From Vandiemenella viatica (lineage: Eukaryota > Arthropoda > Insecta > Orthoptera > Morabidae): a DNA stretch of 64,000 nt. Below, one piece after another: positions 11,309 to 22,573 of the stretch (within the stretch, counting starts at the first letter, position 1; every line of letters starts with the position of its first letter). Location of the stretch: the NCBI GenBank assembly GCA_031002005.1, contig CM061918.1, positions 45,606,047 through 45,670,046 on the forward strand. The letters are read 5' to 3'. The notes under the pieces are model-generated. The model was not told the origin of the DNA. It did not search any database and was given only the letters and a program-made list of their open reading frames with translations. A program made the position numbers and the translations under genes.

Positions 11309-11426
11309 GACCGAGCATGGTGGGTGAACGGTTAACATTTGGCCTCACATTCGGAAGGACATCAGTTCGAATCCCTATCCGGGCATCTGGATTTGGGTTT
11401 TACATGGTTTCCCCAAAACACTCCAG
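11309..11426 (+). repeat. tRNA-headed core SINE, 5' half (split by LTR element)
   Basis: The start 'gagcatggtgggtgaacgg' and the later 'agttcgaatccct' resemble the A and B boxes of a tRNA-type RNA polymerase III promoter. Downstream 'catggtttccccaaaacactccag' matches the core seen at 28.6 and 54.8 kb. The element is interrupted after CCAG at 11,426 by the LTR element and resumes at 19,250. A likely target duplication 'aatcaagg' lies just before the A box and again near 19,362-19,370. It is not a functional tRNA gene because no cloverleaf can be closed. Confidence 0.7.
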
Positions 11427-12342
11427 TGTAATGGACGGTTTTGAGACTTATTAGTTAAGGTTAAATATTAGTACTTTAGTTGAAAGCAACGTCCCGTACG
11501 CACGCGGAGAGTTCGCGTGAGGTTAGCCTCGTTTTGCAGACGCAAGCGTCAGCAGATGCCAGGACAGAAGGCGATGACCGGGTGACGACCGATCGAACAT
11601 CTAGAACGTTCGACGATCGGGATAAATTACGAGCGACGGTACACACTGGGGCTCTTCTGCAAGTATCAGTACTGTAGGGCAGACACTATGTCAGTTTAAC
11701 GGTTAGGGTGCCTCTCTCCGTAGCCGGGTCTCGCGTCATGGCCGATAGCAGGGACCATCGCTACCAAGACTAGCTGCTAGCCATTCTCCATTGTAAGTAA
11801 TGGATCCACCATCTATACTTTGAGTAGATCATTAACGTCAAGAAACTATGGCTTCAGTTATTAGTACCATCGGGGTTAGCCTAGCAGGCAGTATTCATTC
11901 GGATGTATTGGCTTCAGTCTAGAGTGTACATTAAACGCCTATCGTAGCAGTTAGACGCCTTGTCTATTGTAATAGCAGTAGAAGAACCTATAGCTAGCCA
12001 TAGCCCAGTTCAATGATCATTACATGGTACTATTATAAAGCAAAGGGTCATGTCCTTAACCATGTGGTGTCAGTTATCCTGATTAACAGTAATCCATCTA
12101 GCCGCCGTACTACGAGGAGACAGCAGAAGTTGCCGAGGCAAATTGTGGGAATACTTCACACAGGTCAGTACCTAGGATCTGGTCGGTTCTCTAATGCCAC
12201 ATTGCGCTCACAACTGCAACAACCTCCAGCATTAAGCCCTAGGCCCATACGAGCGATTACACGCAGTGCCATGATAGGAAAGGCGGCCCACCACTCAACC
12301 ATCCTGTCAACTAATCGACTAAGCCCAAAACGGTCGATTACA
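11427..12342 (+). repeat. 5' LTR of the coding-free LTR element
   Basis: It runs from TGTAATGGACGG to GGTCGATTACA. Compared by eye with the copy at 18,333-19,249, it differs at about ten positions, including one single-base indel in the 'ggttctct' / 'ggtttctct' run. Short open frames inside it occur identically in both LTRs and are not supported as genes. Confidence 0.9.
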
Positions 12343-12345
12343 ATT

Positions 12346-12363
12346 TGGTGCCAGAAGAAAAGG
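12346..12363 (+). promoter_or_regulatory. Putative tRNA primer-binding site
   Basis: Three bases after the LTR end, 'tggtgccagaagaaaagg' begins with TGG, the complement of a tRNA CCA end. The position and first bases are those of a retrotransposon minus-strand primer site. I do not assign the tRNA. The next ~100 bases repeat 'tgccagaag' or 'tcagaagaaaa' motifs, which may be slippage copies of this site. Confidence 0.65.
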
Positions 12364-14841
12364 GCCTAAAAAGGACACTTAGTGCCAGAAGGAAGTGTCA
12401 GGAGGAAACGATCAGAAGAAAATTGCCAGGAGAAAATGGTCAGAAGAAAACGGTCAAAAATTACATTTGCTGTCAGAGGTAAACACTTTCTTCCGCCCAA
12501 GCTATTCGTTACATTTTAGAACGCGGGAGTTACCAATCCACGGAAGAAGCATCGAAGGCAGGACTCTAGTTACGACGACCATCAGAAAATAGCGGCGTTA
12601 AGAAGAATTATGGGAGAGAAAAATAGGATGGCAAAAGAAACGGCATGATAGCAGACAGGCAGGAGAGAGGCTCGATCAATTATTTACTTAGCTAGCAGTC
12701 AGAAGTTTTAGTATTGTAGCGGCGAGAATACAGTCACTACCAGCGAGCAGCCGGCAGCCAGCTGAGTCGAAACCGCAAGCCAAGCAGTGTCGGGTAGCAG
12801 CGACGCGGACGAGAGCAGTACATCCTCCAGTGTCCAAGTGCAGCACGCAGCGTCGACGGGTTCCAGCACCAAAATCCGGTGAGTTTTGGAAAATACACAG
12901 TATTTGGCATGAAATAGCTTCAAGTAAAGTAATTGTTTGTGTAAATTGAAACGGTGCGGGAAAACAAAATTGTTAAGTTGAAATTTCGAATTAACGATAT
13001 TTTGAAATCAAAATTTGATAGCATGCACATCTCCAATCGGTTTTTCATAATGGAAGCGGTGTTCAGTCAAAAGATAGTCACAAAATATTTTGAAAGTATA
13101 ATATTTCGTCTTAAAGGGTTAGTTTGGAAGAACGAAATAGCCATTTATTGGTTGTGTAAAAATCATGGTGCATCTTCTATGATAAAGTTAAATCATTATT
13201 TGTCCGGTGTGTCAGTCGATCTCAGGAGTTAATCTGGTCGCAAAATCGATTATTCAGTGCGCGTTAAGTATTGGAAAGTAAATAAATTTTTTCTTTTTTG
13301 GTGAATAACATTGAATAAATTGCATCAAACGTTTACTTCATTGTTTTCAACTATCCCGTGTTAAATAATCGTACTCCTATCTTCAAAGGTTATTTAATTT
13401 GAAACAGTCATTTTTGCATGATTTAAGATAGTAAATTATTTAAGCTGTGACATGTTAATTGGTAAGTGCATGTACTTCTGCTAAAATACTATAAAATTTG
13501 TTTGAAATGTAATATGATATTCTAAGCTATGTATGTAAAAGATGTTTAGCGGGCGACTAGTGTTTCACAAAAATTTGAATCTTATTGCTGTGAATAGCCT
13601 TCAATTAAAGTTATTAACTGACTAATAGAAGTATAAAATGTGTAAAATCTCAGTTGCTTACGTTGGCAACGCTGACGAGCGCGTGTAAAACTGAAACTGG
13701 AAATAGACGCGTACTTTATGGATGATTGAAATTCGAAAGGGAAATGAAATGGCTTAATGGAAATTGTATAATAACTGATGTATAATAAGAGAGGAATTTA
13801 AGTTCTGATATGGTGCAAAATTCGCTTGCTAGATAAAATCGGATGTGAGAAGCAGTAGTTAAAATAAAAAGTAAATTAAATCTCTCATGCAAAATTCTGT
13901 ATTGATGAGTAATAACGTTATTTTTGTGTTAAACAAAGTAAGAAACATCTACTAGTCCCTCGGGTTGCAATAAAAAAAGATACGCGCGGAGTAATTTCAT
14001 TGTTTCACGGAGTCTCTATTAAAGCTTATGCATACTAGTGCATAGTTTTGATTTAAGTAGGAGATTTGTGGTAGGACTAAAATTGTAAATTGTATACAGT
14101 AAAGTAATGATGGCAATTAAGTGTAACAGAAACTTGAAATATTAATGAGTGTGAAATTCACTGTAGTGGCATTATACCCTGTGTAAAGCATTGTGGCAAA
14201 ATAGTGTGTAAACGTGGCAGAATTTCTAAGAATGTGGCAGTTAATATCTAAGGGAAGACCATAGCGTAAATTTTCGATGAATTGAGTATCCGTACTTGGG
14301 GTATTCAACAGTTGCTTAGTGCAAAACACGCGAGTGTATCCTTCGCGATCGTTTAAAGGGCCATACGCGGGTTCAGGTGATTATTTGGGATGTGCACACC
14401 CAAAATAGTTACTGTAATACGGATCCAAACCGCCTAACAAATACACCAGTATGAGGAGTCGGGATTGTGTGTTCGGCTATACGACCCGTCCAAGGTCAAG
14501 CTCGGTCACAGTGGAATAGGTAATGTGATGTAGGAATCGGAGTTGCGTGATAGTCTAATAGCCCTATGAAGTTCTTAAGAAAGATAAAAATAATGCGGTA
14601 ATGATACGGAGACATGTTCTTCATCGTTCAGGCGATGTGAGTCAGTAATCTTGTATCGGTGCATCGAGGAGGAAAAAAGAAGCGATGACGAAAAGAATAC
14701 TGAGGAATAAATTCGCGAATACTGAGTAGTAAATGTAGCAAGTGAGTAAAGAGTTTAAATGGCCATATAAAAGTGTTGAAGTAAGGCATGCATGCGGATT
14801 AAGTGGTTAAATGTGTAATTGTGAAATTGGTGATAATGTGT

Positions 14842-14940
14842 TACCCGTAAGGCTCAGCAGGGAAATGTATGGTACCCGTAAGTCTGTAGCAGGGAATAAT
14901 TTGTAGATACCCGTAAGGCTGTAAGGGAATGCAGCAGGGA
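14842..14940 (+). repeat. Three copies of an 'acccgtaaggct...agcaggga' motif
   Basis: Inside the LTR element, 'ttacccgtaaggctcagcag', 'tacccgtaagtctgtagcag' and 'tacccgtaaggctgtaaggg' follow each other at 33-40 base spacing, each leading to 'agggaa'. A second pair nearby repeats 'ggtggatatgagcgatcaa' (14,992-15,020 and 15,070-15,095). Their regular form suggests RNA structure or slippage, not coding. Confidence 0.6.
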
Positions 14941-17900
14941 GTAAAAAGAGTTTAAACTGGTGCTGTTGTAATCAGAAATATGATACCCAGGGGTGGATAG
15001 GAGCGATCAAAGTAACTCGCCTTTTTGGGATCGTTTTCGCGTGAATTATTAACAACATACTATCCGAAGGTGGATATGAGCGATCAATGGAACTCACTAA
15101 GGATAGGTTCACATGGAGACTAGAAGTGATTTGGCTTATCTAAGATTACATTAGAAATTCCACAGTAAATTTTTCCATAGTCAGATGGGTGGAGTAGGAA
15201 CACTGCGTCTAAGATTGCCTGGAAGGGAACGCTTACGCAGCTGTTTGGGAGACTTGTGTTCAGATGGTGAGGATGCCTACTCATCGCAAAACGGATCACA
15301 ACGTCATGTTCCTTTGCTACTACCACGCTCAGCGATATAAATCCTTTCAATTATTGGATCCCTTTAAACATTAGCGAAATTCGAAATCAGTCAAGATATA
15401 AGTAAACTCCATGTCGATTAATGTTGTAATGAAGCCCCTGGTAAGATGTAGAAATAATCTAGAACCAGCCACAGAGTAATAAACAGTAAAGCCACGGGAA
15501 GTATAATGAAGCATAAACGTTAAGTTTAACGAATGTTAAGCCACAATAAGATAGAATTAACTACTTACAGTGTGAGGGTAATATTTCTAAGTCCGAGCAA
15601 GCTAAATCAGATGAAAAATGTTAACATCCGGTACAATGAACGTAGAATTAATGTAAATTTTATGCATCTCTGTCATACGATTTTTTTTCTTTCTCTGTTA
15701 AACATAATTTCTTCTACAATTACATTCTTTTGGGTAAGTCAGCATTGCAGTAAATCCTTGTTGATTAGAAAATTGATTTTTCATTGATTTCTTTGGCATA
15801 TGGAAAATTAGGTGCACGATGTCATGTGAAGACAGGTTTTTCATACGTCCACGCTGCAGGTGAGAAGAGTATATTGTTGGCTTATAGGACAGTCAAAAAG
15901 AGAATACGGCTGTGCCTATGAAGCGACGGGTCCTGAGTTCAGGTTGTCTCAGTGAACGTAAAATATACCCGGGGTAGTATTAAAGAAATAGGGCAGGTGG
16001 AGTGATAAATGATCTCTTTAAATGACATAGTATGTCAACTTGAATTTTGGAAGACCAAACAAGCATTCTATGTCTGTTACTCTTTCACAATCCTAAAAAC
16101 ATTTTTCTTTCTAGAAAATTATTCTCGAGTTAATATCACTTAGTATGTTTCCAGTGTATCACTAATTGAGTATTAGTTGGTAACTCAATCACGTATGATA
16201 GCAAACTTACAATTAAGTGAAGCTAAGGAATCTGTAATTAATCTTTAAGTATGAAATATGCGTAAAGCTCTTTAAAAGAAGAATCGATAAATAGTCCATA
16301 TAGGAGTTCCGTAACAAGAGCAAATACGATAACGCTGGTAATCTCGCGCGAATGGCACAATGTAATCACACGTTATTTGAGGGAAACAAGCAAGTGAATA
16401 AAAGGAGGACACGTAATACCACCTAAAGAAAGTGAGAAAGAGCCACGGAAAAGACTCTGAAAATTAAAAATAGCGCTAATGGTAACATCTTAATGACTGC
16501 ATGGCTAGTTAGCTAAGTTCTAAAAAAAAAAAAGAAAAAAAAAAAAAAAAAGAGGAAAAAGGAAAAATAAGGGAAAAAAGGAGAACATTAACATTACGTT
16601 GTATTTTAAGTAAATAATGAGTACAATAGTTTAGAACACAAAGTGTTTAATTTAGAATATAATTGGTAGAACAGGAGAGATTAGACTTCAAATTCTAACA
16701 AACTCTAAATAATTCCTTATTCAGAGGAAGAGTACTAGTTACATTATTAACGAATTTCTCTATTGTTTCAGTGGGTCAAGAAGATTGGTTAATGAAAAGG
16801 AGAGAATTTTTCTAGGAATGGGAATAGAATTTAGGAAAGATGTTAATGGCAAACTTGCTGTTAGGCAGCATGGGGATTAAATTTTCAAACTATATGATTC
16901 ACAGCCAGTCTCAAGGTACAAGCTAAAAATCCAGTGGTGTGCATCAAGCTTTAATAACCTGACAAAATGGTCAGCCAGAGACGGGGGGAAAAGAGACTAC
17001 GGAAGCAAAGCAATCGAATGGTCACCACGTGTGTGTACCTGCCACACTGGGCAGTGATCAGGACCGCACGGCGTAGAGAACGAATATATTTGTAAGTATG
17101 ATGCTAAACTTAAAAACCTTATCACATCCTGTGAGGAAGGACGAGTAGGAGTAATGATTAGAGTTAAGAATTATAGAAGATAAACCTTGACTGAAATATA
17201 GCCACGTCCGACAATATTAACAAATAAATAACTGTCTAATGGGTTTTGCCTGGATTGGCGTCTGGATCGGAGACCACATACTGGACTAACCAGAAAATTA
17301 ATAACTGAAAAATGTACCCATCCACAGCTCAATTATCGAAATTTCGTTCACTTCTGTCAGATTAGGTTTAAAATTATTGTTCTTGTGTTTATACACCGTT
17401 AAGTTATGAGAAATCTGAAATGTTCAAAAGTAATATTAATTTGATTCTATTTCATTAGTCAGAAGACAGATTTTATAATTTATGACAAATTTTATTGGAA
17501 AATGTTTCTTTCGATGCTGTGAAATGTTCCAAAATTCATATGTACAATTATAAATCTTTGGGAATGCGTACTGGCGTAAGCGTTTGTTTCAGCAGCAGAC
17601 GGAGTCAGCCAGGGCGACACGCGAAACGTCAGCTGACATCGCATTCTTCGTAGCGTTAGCGCTTCCGCATCTACTTCGGAAAGTGGAACAGTGCTAAGTA
17701 CAAAGACATTATTTTTAAAAAGGAAAAGAAACTGTATGAAACAGTATCGATGAATATCAATTTGTATTTTTACAGTGAACAACATCATGTGCGTTAGCGT
17801 GATCATAATTGGGGAAAAATATGAAACGGTTATAAACTCGAAAGACTTTCTGTGAAAGAAACAAAATTTGAACAGTTCAAACTAGAAAATCTGTGATGCA

Positions 17901-18319
17901 ACGAAAATTCAATTTGTCTTGTAACATTGGAAAACATAACTTTTATAAAATTTATGCGATTTATGCGAAATTTCACATAATGTAAACATAGCTAAAATAT
18001 TTTCAGAAAAATTCAGAGTTAGGGTTGATGAGACAGTAAGTTATATAACCTGTAATTGTTTATTGATTTTTTGTTAAAATTCAATATTGTTCCAAGTGAA
18101 CTTAATGGATTGACAATTTCATATTTGTGTTTTGAAACTTTTTACCTTGTAAGCTACTGCGAGGTTACCCCCGATATAACAATTATATTTTTCACTTTCT
18201 CATTTGGTTGAATTAATCTGAGCAAGGTGGTGGATTCATCAGATTACTAATTTGTTAACTAACAAAATCAAATTTTGTATACTTAGATAACTCGTCTCAC
18301 GAGGACGTTCGACATTTTA

Positions 18320-18332
18320 GGTGGGGGGATAG
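18320..18332 (+). promoter_or_regulatory. Polypurine tract of LTR element
   Basis: The run 'aggtggggggata' followed by 'g' lies directly upstream of the 3' LTR, where plus-strand priming occurs in LTR elements. It is purine-rich apart from two T positions. Confidence 0.7.
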
Positions 18333-19249
18333 TGAATTGGACGGTTTTGAGACATATTAGTTAAGGTTAAATATTAGTACTTTAGTTGAAAGCAACGTCC
18401 CGTACGCACGCGGAGAGTTCGCGTGAGGTTAGCCTCGTTTTGCAGACGCAAGCGTCAGCAGATGCCAGGACAGAAGGCGATGACCGGGTGACGACCGATC
18501 GAACATCTAGAACGTTCGACGATCGGGATAAATTACGAGCGACGGTACACACTGGGGCTCTTCTGCAAGTATCAGTACTGTAGGGCAGACACTATGTCAG
18601 TTTAACGGTTAGGGTGCCTCTCTCCGTAGCCGGGTCTCGCGTCATGGCTGATAGCAGGGACCATCGCTACCAAGACTAGCTGCTAGCCATTCTCCATTGT
18701 AAGTAATGGATCCACCATCTATACTTTGAGTAGATCATTAACGTCAAGAAACTATGGCTTCAGTTATTAGTACCATCGGGGTTAGCCTAGCAGGCAGTAT
18801 TCATTCGGATGTATTGGCTTCAGTCTAGAGTGTACATTAAACGCCTATCGTTGCAGTTAGACGCCTTGTCTATTGTAATAGCAGTAGAAGAACCTATAGC
18901 TAGCCATAGCCCAGTTCAATGATCATTACATGGTACTATTATAAAGCAAAGGGTCATGTCCTTAACCATGTGGTGTCAGTTATCCTGATTAACAGTAATC
19001 CATCTAGCCGCCGTACTACGAGGAGACAGCAGAAGTTGCCGAGGCAAACTGTGGGAATACTTCGCACAGGTCAGTACCTAGGATCTGGTCGGTTTCTCTA
19101 ATGCCACATTGTGCTCACAACTGCAACAACCTCCAGCATTAAGCCCTAGGCCCATACGAGCAATTACACGCAGTGCCATGATAGGAAAGGCGGCCCACCA
19201 CTCAACCATCCTGTCAACTAATCGACTAAGCCCAAAACGGTCGATTACA
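18333..19249 (+). repeat. 3' LTR of the coding-free LTR element
   Basis: Starts TGAATTGGACGG and ends GGTCGATTACA, followed by the CCAG target duplication. It is one base longer than the 5' LTR and about 99% identical to it by eye. Confidence 0.9.
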
Positions 19250-19370
19250 CCAGGCAAATCCTGGAATGCTTCATTCAAAAGGCCATGGCCGAATTCTTTC
19301 ATGTTCCTTGTCCCCAGTCCCATTCTGCCTCAAAGACCTCGATGTTGACGAAGCAATAAAAAAAGTAAAT
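19250..19370 (+). repeat. tRNA-headed core SINE, 3' half
   Basis: After the LTR element the SINE resumes with 'ccaggcaaatcctggaatgc', continuing the core seen elsewhere as 'ccaggcgaatgctgggatgg'. It ends in an A-rich tail at about 19,354-19,361 followed by 'aaatcaagg', which pairs with the copy before 11,312 as a target duplication. Confidence 0.7.
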
Positions 19371-19626
19371 CAAGGGAAAAAGTCAAGGTTATACTGAAGA
19401 GGAAAAAAGGTTAGAAGTTTAAAGCAGATAATTAAAAAAATAATTTGTAAAAAAAAAAATATGTTGAGATGAAGAGATAAGAATGAGAATGAGAGAAGAT
19501 AAAAGATTGTGTCACGAATCAGATAAGGGAAAAATCATTTTCATAACTCTAAAATCCTGAACTTTAATTATACTTTTAAAAATACTTTTTAGCTAGTAAT
19601 AATTAATAAATAATTGGAATGCATTA

Positions 19627-20049
19627 GTGGGAGAAGAAAAAGAGGGGAATACTGTAGGAAGTTTTGGTCTAGGAGAAAGAAATGAGCAAGGAAGCAGGTT
19701 GCTAAAATTTTGTGAAAGATATAAGCTACCAGTGGCAAACACACTGTTTAAGAACCATGCAAGAAGAATATACACCTGGAAACGTCCTGGGGATACAGGC
19801 AGATATCAGCTAGATTATATCATGGTCAAACAGAGATTCAGGAATCAAGTTCTAGACTGTAAAGCGTACCCAGGAGCAGACATAGACTCTGATCATAAGC
19901 AGAACAGACTGGAAGTGAATAAACTCAAACAATCTAGCATGAGAGAAAAATTTGCAGAAATGGTAGACTTAGGTCTAAGAAGTAACTCTGAAAGGAGCTC
20001 AACCGAGGACGAATGGAATGCATTAAAGACCGAAATAATGAAACATTAG
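19627..20049 (+). pseudogene. LINE endonuclease domain, C-terminal part
   Basis: The 140-residue frame contains GLGERNEQGSRLLKFCE, YTWKRPGDTGRYQLDYIMV and GADIDSDHK. These are the last three conserved blocks of LINE endonucleases: the N-E-x-G-x-x-L block, the R-x-Q-L-D-Y-I block with a structural Asp, and the final S-D-H with the catalytic His. Catalytic residues of the first half (N and E near the start of the family) are absent because of 5' truncation. The frame stops at 20,047 where family members run on into the polymerase. Confidence 0.8.
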
Positions 20050-20769
20050 GCTTTAGGGAACAAGCTGGCTCAAAACCTTGGATCACAGAAGAAATTTTGG
20101 AGCTGATGGATCAGAGGAGAAGGTACAAAAATGCTCAGGATGAAGCAGGAAGAGAGCAGTACAGGCAATTTTGAAATCGAATAAATAGGAAATGCAAAAT
20201 AGCCAAACAAAAATGGCTACAACAAAAATGTGAAGAAGTAGAAAAGGAAATGGTCGTAGGAAAATTAGATGTTGCATATAGAAAGATCAAACAGAATTTT
20301 GGAGAAATGAAGAAAAGGGGTATGAACATTAAAGCTACCGATGGGAAACCTCTTTTAAACTCAGAAGATAGAGCTCACCGATGGAAGGAATACATTGAGA
20401 AACTGTATGTTGGGGACGACTTGAACAATAATGTAATGAAAAAGGAAGGCGATGTTGACATTGATGACTTAGGAGATCCTATTTTAAGGACATAATTTAA
20501 TAAAGCTCTGAATGACTTGAAAGCAAATAAGGCAGTTCGAATTGATGAGATCCCTGCAGAACTACTTAAATCCCTAGGAGAGGATGGAATTGAAAGATAA
20601 TTCAAGCTGGTATCAAAAAGTTATGAAACAGGAGAAATTCCAACTGATTTTAATAAAAATATCATCTCACACTTCCAAAGAAAGCACAAGCTGACAAATG
20701 TGAGAATTATCACACCATTAGTCTAAAACACATGCTTCAAAATTACTGACCGGAATAATATACAGAACA

Positions 20770-21288
20770 ATGGAAAGGGTAGTAGAAGAGATAATAGGTG
20801 AAGATCAGTTTGGGTTTAGGAAAAATTGCGGTACAAGGGAAGCAATTCTGTCTTTAAGATTAATACTTGAAGGGCGGATCAAGAAAAACAAAGATACTTT
20901 TATGGCATTTGTTGATTTAGAAAAAGCCTTTGATAATGTTAGGTGGGACAAGATGTTCAAAATTTTAAAGAAGACAGGTTGAAAGTATCGAGATAGAAGA
21001 ATACTTTATAAACTATATAATAATCAAGTGGCTGTAATAAAAGTAGAGAATCACGAGAGACATGCATCAGTTAAAAAGGGTGTGAGACAAGGTTGTAGTC
21101 TATCCCCGTTAATATTCAACTTGTATGTAGAAGAAGCAATGAAGAAAGTCAAAGAAAAATTTCCATGTGGCATAAGTTTTCAGGAAGAAAAAATCAGTAT
21201 GCTACAATTTGCTGATGACATTGTCTTGTTAGCAGAGAGGACTGAGGATATTGAGAAGTTACTGAATGGCATGAAAAAAAAAAAATGA
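20770..21288 (+). pseudogene. LINE reverse transcriptase core, frame-disrupted
   Basis: Two frames carry the polymerase. The first has GEDQFGFRKNCGTREAI and FVDLEKAFDNVRW, including the first catalytic Asp. The second has VRQGCSLSPLIFNLYVE and LQFADDIVLLAER, including the F-A-D-D pair. A stop at 20,980-20,982 separates them, and a run of A near 21,280 causes the next break. The catalytic Asp residues are kept but the ORF is not continuous. Blocks are in the correct order for non-LTR reverse transcriptases. Confidence 0.85.
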
Positions 21289-21329
21289 AGGAAGATTTTG
21301 GACTGAATATAAATTAAAGCAATACAAAA

Positions 21330-21977
21330 GTGATGAAATGTAGCATAAATTATACCAATACTAGTAGATTAAATATAAAAATAGGATTGGATGCAATAGG
21401 AGAAGTAAGTGAGTTCTGTTACTTGGGAAGCAAAATTACAACCGATGGCCGAAGCAGGAATGATGTTAAAAGCAGAATAGCACTAGCAAAAAGAGCCTTC
21501 ATGAAAAAAAGAAACCTTTTAGTTTAGAATATTGATCCAGGAATTAGAAAGAACTTTTTAAAACTCAATGTGTGGCACACAGCACTTTACGGTAGCAAAA
21601 CATGGACTTTAGGAATACCGGAAAGAAAGTAAATTGAAGCATTTGAAATGTGGTGCTACAGAAGAATGCTGTAAATAAGGTGGACAGACAAAGTGAGAAA
21701 TGAACAAGTTTTGGAAATGATGGGCGAGAAAGGAAGTTTATGGAAGAATCTTACAGAAAGAAGAGACAGGCTGGTAGGTCATATTTTGAGACATGCTGGA
21801 TTGGTTAATTTGTTAGTGGAGGGAACAGTCGAACGTAAGAACTGTAGAGGAAGACAGAGATTAGAATATATGAAGCAGATAATTGAGGATGTGAGTTGTA
21901 AGGGGTATGTAGAAATGAAGAGGTTAGCACAGGATAGGAAGAGATGGAGGATTGCATCAAACCAGTTGAAAGACTGA
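21330..21977 (+). pseudogene. LINE C-terminal domain
   Basis: It contains EFCYLGSKITTDGRSRNDVKSRI, then in a shifted frame RRDRLVGHILRHAGL and RGRQRLEYMKQI, ending ASNQLKD before the stop at 21,975-21,977. These blocks are standard after the thumb of arthropod LINE polymerases. The same domain, more decayed, occurs at 10,990-11,290, and a related tail occurs at 25,355-26,060. Confidence 0.8.
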
Positions 21978-22013
21978 TGACAGCAAAAAAAAAAAAAAAT
22001 AATAATAATAAAC

Positions 22014-22438
22014 AATGTCAAAAATATTAAGCAAAGAAATATTTAGTAAAGAAATCTTGAAATTAGATAAAAATGCATATGCAAGGTGATATCTGTGAAG
22101 GTTAAACTTTAACATAATCTAGTTCTTATCTTATATGGTACCCTGTAAAATGTAACAAACCTGAAATGCACTTACTAATGTTATGCATGAGATTGATCAG
22201 ATGGCAGTAATTTGAAAGATAGGTATGTGAAACTAAAGCAAAATTTACTTCACCGGTGCCCACACATATGGCAGTGTTCGTATCAAATTTTTAATAACTT
22301 TGAGACAATGGAGTAGGAAGAAACGCCATGAGGTGATATTAATATTCGTATATTTTTAAGGTTATAGATACATATTTCTTAAAACTGTAAGACATTGCAG
22401 GATAAAATTAATATCAAAGAAGCAGCAGGAATTATTAC
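22014..22438. other. Intron sequence downstream of ankyrin exon C, nothing recognised
   Basis: AT-rich sequence between the LINE tail and exon C. No supported feature. Confidence 0.45.
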
Positions 22439-22534
22439 CTCTAAGTTGTTTTTCCGTACAGCTCTGTAGAGTGCAGTATGATCACCATCATCAGCATTTA
22501 CATCAGTACCATTTCTGATCAGTAGCTTTACCAC
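22439..22534 (-). CDS. Ankyrin-repeat exon C (single repeat)
   Basis: This minus-strand 96-base exon has donor GTAATA and acceptor GCATTAAG, preceded on the transcribed strand by a 28-base T run that serves as polypyrimidine tract (plus-strand A run at 22,543-22,570). It encodes VVKLLIRNGTDVNADDGDH, then TALYRAVRKNNLE, a well-preserved ankyrin repeat (T-A-L for T-P-L, G-T-D-V-N for G-A-D-V-N). Phase is 0-0 and length equals exon A. It is the third of five minus-strand ankyrin exons. Confidence 0.84.
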
Positions 22535-22542
22535 CTTAATGC

Positions 22543-22570
<28 letters not shown>

Positions 22571-22573
<3 letters not shown>

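Larger units (their letters stand above)
12343..18332 (+). other. Internal domain of LTR element without coding capacity
   Basis: Nearly 6 kb separates the LTRs. The first ~600 bases are relatively GC-rich (12,660-12,880) and end in a strong donor-like CCG|GTGAGT at 12,879. A strong acceptor-like 'tctattgtttcag' occurs at 16,759-16,771. A short repeated 'acccgtaag' block lies at 14,842-14,940, and an adenine-rich run at 16,521-16,575. I see no polymerase, integrase or capsid motif in any frame. The transcript may be spliced and packaged by another element's proteins; that is inference. Confidence 0.7.
11427..19249 (+). mobile_element. Non-autonomous LTR retrotransposon with coding-free interior
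   Basis: Two direct repeats of 916 and 917 bases bound a 5,990-base interior. Both repeats start TG and end CA. CCAG occurs immediately outside both ends (11,423-11,426 and 19,250-19,253), a clean four-base target duplication. A primer-site-like TGG sequence follows the left LTR and a purine-rich tract precedes the right LTR. The interior holds no open frame over about 104 residues and no recognisable gag, protease, reverse transcriptase, RNase H or integrase. This matches the definition of large non-autonomous (LARD-like) LTR elements, which borrow proteins from a relative. LTR similarity near 99% suggests a relatively recent insertion. Confidence 0.9.
19600..22013 (+). mobile_element. Degenerate APE-type non-LTR retrotransposon (LINE)
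   Basis: In order on the plus strand there is the end of an apurinic-type endonuclease domain, a linker, a reverse transcriptase domain and a C-terminal domain. The element ends in a run of A followed by (AAT)n at 21,986-22,012, a typical LINE tail. At least six frame changes or stops break the single ORF. The 5' end, including most of the endonuclease, is missing. It is inside the long intron between ankyrin exons B and C, downstream of the LTR/SINE nest. Confidence 0.85.

Noticed and set aside
11480..11677. Identical 65-codon open frames at 11,480 and 18,386
   Set aside because: They lie inside the two LTRs and are identical because the LTRs are. No family motif, no reason to call a gene.
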